From Prevotellaceae bacterium UBA1720 (lineage in GTDB: Bacteria > Bacteroidota > Bacteroidia > Bacteroidales > Bacteroidaceae), in the NCBI GenBank assembly GCA_002317475.1, contig DCIS01000178.1, positions 1 to 10,343 on the forward strand: a stretch of DNA of 10,343 nucleotides. The letters are read 5' to 3'. The notes under the pieces are model-generated. The model was not told the DNA's origin and did no database searches. It saw only the letters and a list, made by a program, of their open reading frames with translations. Positions 6,683 to 10,343 of the stretch are shown here, piece by piece. Each line of letters starts with the position of its first letter. Position 1 is the first letter of the stretch. The translations under genes were made by a program, and so were the position numbers.

Positions 6683-7996
6683 TTACTTTTGACGAACAAA
6701 GACATTGATGGGGCAGCCAGAGAAGTCCCAACGTTCGCGAATCTTGTTCTCAAGGAAACGACGATAAGGTTCCTTGACATACTGAGGCAGATTAGCATAG
6801 AACACGAAAGTGGGGATGCGTGTATCGGGAACCTGCGAACAGTACTTGATCTTGATGTACTTACCCTTCATTGATGGTGGTGGATATGCCTCGATGAGAG
6901 GGAGCATCTCCTCATTGAGTTTGGTAGTAGAGACACGACGCTTGCGGTTCTCGTAGACATCCTTGGCAGTCTCCAACACCTTGAAGATGCGCTGCTTGGT
7001 AAGGGCAGAACCGTAGATGATGGGGAAATCATCAAAGGGAGCCATACGATTACGGATAGCATACTCGAACTCATCCATCACCTTCTGACTCTTGTCAGGT
7101 ACGAGGTCCCACTTGTTGACCACCACAACAAGGCTCTTCTGGTTGCGCTGAATAAGCTGGAAGATATTGAGGTCCTGACCCTCAATACCACGAGTGGCAT
7201 CAATCATCAGGATACAGACATCACTGTTCTCAATGCTGCGAATAGAACGCATCACGCTGTAGAACTCAAGGTCTTCGCTGACCTTGTTCTTACGACGAAT
7301 ACCTGCAGTATCTACCAAATAGAAGTCGAAACCAAACTTGTCATAGCGGGTATAGATACTGTCACGAGTAGTACCTGCAATGTCAGTGACGATATTACGC
7401 TCCTCACCGATAAAGGCATTGACCAGACTTGACTTACCTGCATTAGGACGACCCACAACGGCAAAGCGAGGAATGTTCTCATCGGGCATCTCTTCACTGT
7501 TCTTGGGGAACTTCTCCAAGACAAGGTCCAACAAGTCACCCGTACCACTACCTGTGGCAGATGAGATACAATAAGGATCACCCAGACCGAGCTTGTAGAA
7601 CTCTGCTGCCAGGTACTGCTGATTGTTGTTGTCAGCCTTATTGGCTACGAGAATAACGGGTTTCTTGGTACGGCGAAGGATACCTGCAACTGCCTCGTCA
7701 AGGTCAGTGACGCCGTTGTTGATATCTACCAGAAAGAGGATGACGTCAGCCTCCTCCGTAGCAAGGGTTACCTGCTTACGGATCTCCTCCTCGAAGATAT
7801 CATCGCTGTTTACCACCCATCCACCTGTATCTACCACAGAAAACTCATGACCTGTCCAAAGGCACTTGCCGTACTGACGGTCACGTGTGGTTCCTGCCTC
7901 GTCACTAACGATAGCATGGCGCGTCTGGGTAAGACGGTTGAAAAGTGTACTCTTGCCCACATTTGGGCGTCCTACTATTGCTACTAAGTTTGCCAT
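6683..7996 (-). CDS. der: Ribosome biogenesis GTPase Der (EngA)
   Basis: A 437-residue tandem GTPase of the usual family length, needed for 50S ribosomal subunit assembly in the cytoplasm. GTPase domain 1 has GRPNVGKS (9-16), Thr36 in the switch region, DTGG (56-59) and NKAD (119-122). An acidic linker joins it to domain 2, which has GRPNAGKS (182-189), DTAG (229-232) and NKWD (294-297). The C-terminal KH-like domain (about 350-437) contains YPPPSMKGKYIKIKY and ends in NVFVRQK, all typical of Der. Every nucleotide-binding motif is intact. The ATG at 7994-7996 gives the standard MANLVAIVGRPNVGKS start. The repeat pair in the upstream gap begins only 7 bases before this ATG, so the leader and ribosome binding region (GAGGGG) come from repeat sequence. 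Identification is secure. Confidence 0.98.
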   Translation of the reverse strand: MANLVAIVGRPNVGKSTLFNRLTQTRHAIVSDEAGTTRDRQYGKCLWTGHEFSVVDTGGWVVNSDDIFEEEIRKQVTLATEEADVILFLVDINNGVTDLDEAVAGILRRTKKPVILVANKADNNNQQYLAAEFYKLGLGDPYCISSATGSGTGDLLDLVLEKFPKNSEEMPDENIPRFAVVGRPNAGKSSLVNAFIGEERNIVTDIAGTTRDSIYTRYDKFGFDFYLVDTAGIRRKNKVSEDLEFYSVMRSIRSIENSDVCILMIDATRGIEGQDLNIFQLIQRNQKSLVVVVNKWDLVPDKSQKVMDEFEYAIRNRMAPFDDFPIIYGSALTKQRIFKVLETAKDVYENRKRRVSTTKLNEEMLPLIEAYPPPSMKGKYIKIKYCSQVPDTRIPTFVFYANLPQYVKEPYRRFLENKIRERWDFSGCPINVFVRQK

Positions 7997-8003
7997 ATTA
8001 AGC

Positions 8004-8219
8004 CTAACCCCTCACCCTTCCCAAGGGAAGGGAGCCATTTTGGTCACATTTCAAGAACCAAAAGGCTCGAGGGAATATTTATATTTTTACTATATTTACA
8101 ATCAACAATACTGTTTTCCACAACAGCATCAAACGGAACATAATCGTCCTTGGTAACATTTTCGCACCTTGTTCCCATGTCTTTACACCCCCCTTCCCTT
8201 TGGGAAGGGATGGGGTTAG
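8004..8219. repeat. REPIN-like element: two inverted 29-bp palindromic repeats bracketing 158 bases
   Basis: The left copy (8004-8032) reads CTAACCCC, three bases, CCCTTCCC, AA, GGGAAGGG. The right copy (8191-8219) is the same on the other strand with a two-base joint and a three-base loop. Each copy is a hairpin with 8-bp arms plus a CTAACCCC tag, and the tags point outward. The interior holds another hairpin (8032-8044 with 8057-8068) and an AT-rich tract (8071-8110). The TAA stop of era (8216-8218 on the minus strand) is part of the right tag. The layout resembles REPIN/BIME elements mobilised by Y1 (RAYT) transposases; no transposase lies in the window. Confidence 0.75.
8103..8133 (-). 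promoter_or_regulatory. Candidate promoter for der inside the repeat element
   Basis: On the minus strand TTTG (8133-8130), 19 bases, then TATTGTTG (8110-8103) resembles the Bacteroidetes -33/-7 arrangement TTTG and TAnnTTTG with one mismatch in the -7 box. It lies about 107 bases before the der start, followed by an AT-rich leader. If real, der is transcribed independently of era. This rests on a short motif match only. Confidence 0.3.
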
Positions 8220-9094
8220 ACTTCATATCCGTAGGCCTTAAGGGCACGTTCACTGTTACGCCAGTCCTTGTCAACCTTCACGAAAACCTCAAGGTAGATA
8301 CTCTTGCCAAAGAACTTCTCCAAGCTCTTACGAGCCTCTGTTGAGACACGCTTCAAGGCAACACCCTGATGTCCGATAATAATGCCCTTCTGACTTTCAC
8401 GCTCACAGTAGATGACAGCATTGATATGAATGTTCTTCTCCGTCTCCTTGAACTGCTCTACCACAGCCTCAACTGAATAGGGAATCTCCTTGTCATAATA
8501 GAGCAGGATCTTCTCACGGAGAATCTCCGTCACAAAGAATCGGGCAGGTTTATCCGTCCACTGATCCTTGTCGAAATAGGCAGGACTTTCTGGCAACAGG
8601 GCCTTGATACGCTCCAGCACATTATCGACATTAAATCGATGCAAGGCACTGATGGGGAATATCTCTGCCTGGGGCAGGGCATCATGCCAAAGGGCTACCT
8701 TCTCCTCCAGGACTTTCTGATTACTGAGATCAATCTTGTTGATGAGCACCAAGATGGGAACCTGCATACGCTGTACCTTGGAGAGAAACTCCTGATTCTT
8801 ATCGGGAGTCTCCACCATGTCTGTAACATAAAGCAGTACATCAGCATCGGTCAGCGCACTTTCGCTGAACTGCAGCATAGACTCCTGCAACTTATAGTTG
8901 GGTTTCAACACTCCAGGGGTGTCACTGAAGACAATCTGCATCTCAGGGGTATTGAGGATACCCATGATACGATGACGTGTGGTCTGAGCCTTGAAGGTAG
9001 CAATGCTGATTCGCTCGCCAACGAGAAGATTCATCAGCGTACTCTTACCCACATTGGGATTACCCACGATATTTACGAAACCTGCTTTATGCAT
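8216..9094 (-). CDS. era: GTPase Era
   Basis: A 292-residue GTPase of normal family length that binds 16S rRNA and acts in 30S subunit maturation. The GTPase domain has GNPNVGKS (11-18), QTTRHR (37-42), DTPG (58-61), NKID (119-122) and SAL (149-151). The C-terminal KH RNA-binding domain carries KGIIIGHQGVALKRV (236-250), with His-Gln in the turn where many Era proteins have Lys-Gly. It ends FVKVDKDWRNSERALKAYGYEV, which fits my memory of Bacteroidetes Era. The start (MHKAGFVNIVGNPNVGKS) is the usual one. It lies 106 bases after fabH across a tandem repeat array. Its TAA stop falls within the tag of the downstream inverted repeat, so the last residues may have been set by that element. Identification is secure. 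Confidence 0.98.
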   Translation of the reverse strand: MHKAGFVNIVGNPNVGKSTLMNLLVGERISIATFKAQTTRHRIMGILNTPEMQIVFSDTPGVLKPNYKLQESMLQFSESALTDADVLLYVTDMVETPDKNQEFLSKVQRMQVPILVLINKIDLSNQKVLEEKVALWHDALPQAEIFPISALHRFNVDNVLERIKALLPESPAYFDKDQWTDKPARFFVTEILREKILLYYDKEIPYSVEAVVEQFKETEKNIHINAVIYCERESQKGIIIGHQGVALKRVSTEARKSLEKFFGKSIYLEVFVKVDKDWRNSERALKAYGYEV

Positions 9095-9120
9095 TAGGTG
9101 CTCTGTCTGAATTTGTTTAT

Positions 9121-9186
9121 TCTAGGTTTTTCTAGGTTATCCTAGGTATTCCTAGGCTTTCCTAGGTTTTCCTAGGTTTTCCTGGA
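9121..9186. repeat. Tandem decanucleotide array, consensus CCTAGGTTTT
   Basis: Six consecutive 10-bp units fill 9121-9180: two degenerate ones starting TCTAGG, then CCTAGGTATT, CCTAGGCTTT and two perfect CCTAGGTTTT. A broken seventh (CCTGGA) ends near 9186. Each intact unit holds the palindrome CCTAGG, and CTAG is generally scarce in bacterial DNA. The array sits between the fabH stop (9201) and the era start (9094), so it would be transcribed if the two are co-expressed. The units degenerate toward era. Confidence 0.9.
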
Positions 9187-9200
9187 TGATTATTCCTAAA

Positions 9201-10325
9201 TTACCTCAATACTCCGTTGGTGAGTTCCAAGGGTGTTACCTCAGTCACACCACGCTTCTCGTACCACTCCTCACGGGTAATCTCACCTTCCTTATAGAAC
9301 TCTGCTGGAGACTTGGCAGCCTCTGCTGCACCATCATAGCCCCATACCATATAACTGGCACCCCAGGTGAAACCTGCACCGAATGCGGTGAAAATCAACT
9401 TGTCACCCTTCTTCAGACGAGGTTCATACTCCCAAAGGCAAAGAGGCAACGTACCACCACTGGTGTTGGCCATGTGATCGATGTTGACCATGATATGGTC
9501 CTCCTCAATACCAATACGGCTTGTCACAGAAAGTTCGATGTTGATATTAGCCTGATGGGGAACAACCCAAGCAATATTGTCTTTAGTCAGATTATTGCGC
9601 TCTGCAATGGTCTTAACGGCAGTACTCATATCCAGTACGGCGTGCTTGTAGACCTGACGTCCCTCCTGATATACAGTGTGTTCGAGGTCATCAACACTCT
9701 GATGAGTAGGCATCTTAGCACTACCACCAGCGGTCATTCTGAGGTTCTGCAGGCCCTTGCCGTCTACACGGTAATATCCGTCCATCAGACCCACTTCCTC
9801 AGTGGTAGCCTCCATCATAACGCATGCAGCACCATCACCGAAGATAGGACAGGTGTTACGATCTGTATAGTTGGTCATGCTTGACATGTGGTCACCACCA
9901 CAGACAATGACTCTCTTGTAGCGACCACTACGGATATAGCTTGCAGCAGCTTCAATAGCATAGAGGAAACCTGCACATGCTGCCTCCATATCAAAACCAA
10001 AAGCGTTCTTCAATCCCACATTGCCAATCACGAGAGAGGCAGTAGAGGGGAAATGATAATCGGGAGTTGTTGTGGCACAAATAACCAACTCCACTGTATC
10101 GGGATCAACCTGTGTCTTCTGCAACAACTGCTGCACAGCACGGGTCATGAGGTATGAAGTGCCTGAACCCTGTTCGGGCTTAAGGATATGGCGAGTCTTT
10201 ACGCCAATACGCTCCATAATCCATTCATCACTGGTCTCAACGATTCGTGACATCTCTTCGTTGTCAAGGATATAGTTGGGGACGTATCCACCTACACCAG
10301 TAATGACTGCATTTATCTTTTCCAT
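9201..10325 (-). CDS. fabH: Beta-ketoacyl-ACP synthase III (FabH) with C-terminal extension
   Basis: A 374-residue thiolase-fold enzyme that starts fatty-acid synthesis by condensing an acyl-CoA primer, usually acetyl-CoA, with malonyl-ACP in the cytoplasm. The Cys-His-Asn triad is present: Cys117 in EAACAGF, His257 in VVPHQAN, Asn287 in ANTSGGTLP. The family blocks TSDEWIMERIGVKTR (31-45), TTTPDYHFPSTA (85-96), FGDGAA (162-167) and FTAFGAGFTWGA (312-323) are clear. The canonical fold ends near residue 330, followed by about 45 extra residues (AAEAAKSPAEFYKEG, EEWYEKRGVTEV) with a mixed-charge helical look. In the sequences I remember, Bacteroidetes FabH is near 335 residues. The start (MEKINAVITGVGGYVP) is standard, with purine-rich AAGAAGATT just before it. 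Upstream rpmF is expected beyond the window. FabH identity is secure; the role of the tail is unknown. Confidence 0.96.
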   Translation of the reverse strand: MEKINAVITGVGGYVPNYILDNEEMSRIVETSDEWIMERIGVKTRHILKPEQGSGTSYLMTRAVQQLLQKTQVDPDTVELVICATTTPDYHFPSTASLVIGNVGLKNAFGFDMEAACAGFLYAIEAAASYIRSGRYKRVIVCGGDHMSSMTNYTDRNTCPIFGDGAACVMMEATTEEVGLMDGYYRVDGKGLQNLRMTAGGSAKMPTHQSVDDLEHTVYQEGRQVYKHAVLDMSTAVKTIAERNNLTKDNIAWVVPHQANINIELSVTSRIGIEEDHIMVNIDHMANTSGGTLPLCLWEYEPRLKKGDKLIFTAFGAGFTWGASYMVWGYDGAAEAAKSPAEFYKEGEITREEWYEKRGVTEVTPLELTNGVLR

Positions 10326-10343
10326 AATCTTCTTAGGTCTGTT

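Noticed and set aside
8044..8274. A 76-codon minus-strand frame running from era into the repeat element
   Set aside because: It is out of frame with era, its end lies in repeat sequence, and it has no homology signal I recognise.
9121..9186. CRISPR array
   Set aside because: The unit is 10 bp with no unique spacers between copies and no cas genes nearby.
9186..9884. A 232-codon plus-strand reading frame opposite fabH, starting at the edge of the tandem array
   Set aside because: Antisense to a clear fabH, composition typical of a shadow frame, no domain seen.

Overview
The window looks like chromosomal DNA of a Bacteroidales bacterium, most likely Prevotella/Segatella-like. Reasons: moderate GC by eye; a minus-strand fabH-era-der run of the kind I remember from Bacteroidetes (usually with rpmF upstream, which would lie beyond the right edge); a T9SS-like C-terminal tail on a large surface protein; a -7 promoter element of the TAnnTTTG type; and a sensor kinase with extracytoplasmic TPRs paired with a NarL-type regulator. 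The genus is inferred from remembered protein sequence, not from a search.

Layout. The plus strand holds the 3' end of a large multidomain secreted protein (1-2771), a hairpin and a candidate promoter, then a secreted transglutaminase-like protein (2886-3524). This meets the minus-strand genes tail to tail with only 3 bases between stop codons. From right to left the minus strand carries fabH (10325-9201), era (9094-8216), der (7996-6683), a small lipoprotein (6670-6269), a TPR sensor histidine kinase (6176-4290) and its response regulator (start chosen at 4142, end 3528).

How the genes relate. FabH (fatty-acid initiation), Era (30S assembly) and Der (50S assembly) form a housekeeping block linking membrane synthesis and ribosome assembly. 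The lipoprotein 12 bases after der is probably co-transcribed. The kinase and regulator are a plausible signalling pair whose target is not visible. The plus-strand pair is unrelated cell-envelope or secreted material.

The unusual part is in the spacers. Each of the four long minus-strand gaps has its own repeat structure: a 10-bp CCTAGGTTTT tandem array (fabH-era); a 216-bp REPIN-like inverted pair that fills the era-der gap and supplies the era stop codon; a direct doublet of an 18-bp palindromic repeat (lipoprotein-kinase); and four perfect GTATTTG/CAAATAC heptamers in two inverted pairs around a GC-rich hairpin (kinase-regulator). No RNA genes, CRISPR arrays, transposase genes or complete new defence-type systems are visible. 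No stretch over 300 bases lacks a gene; the longest gap is 219 bases.
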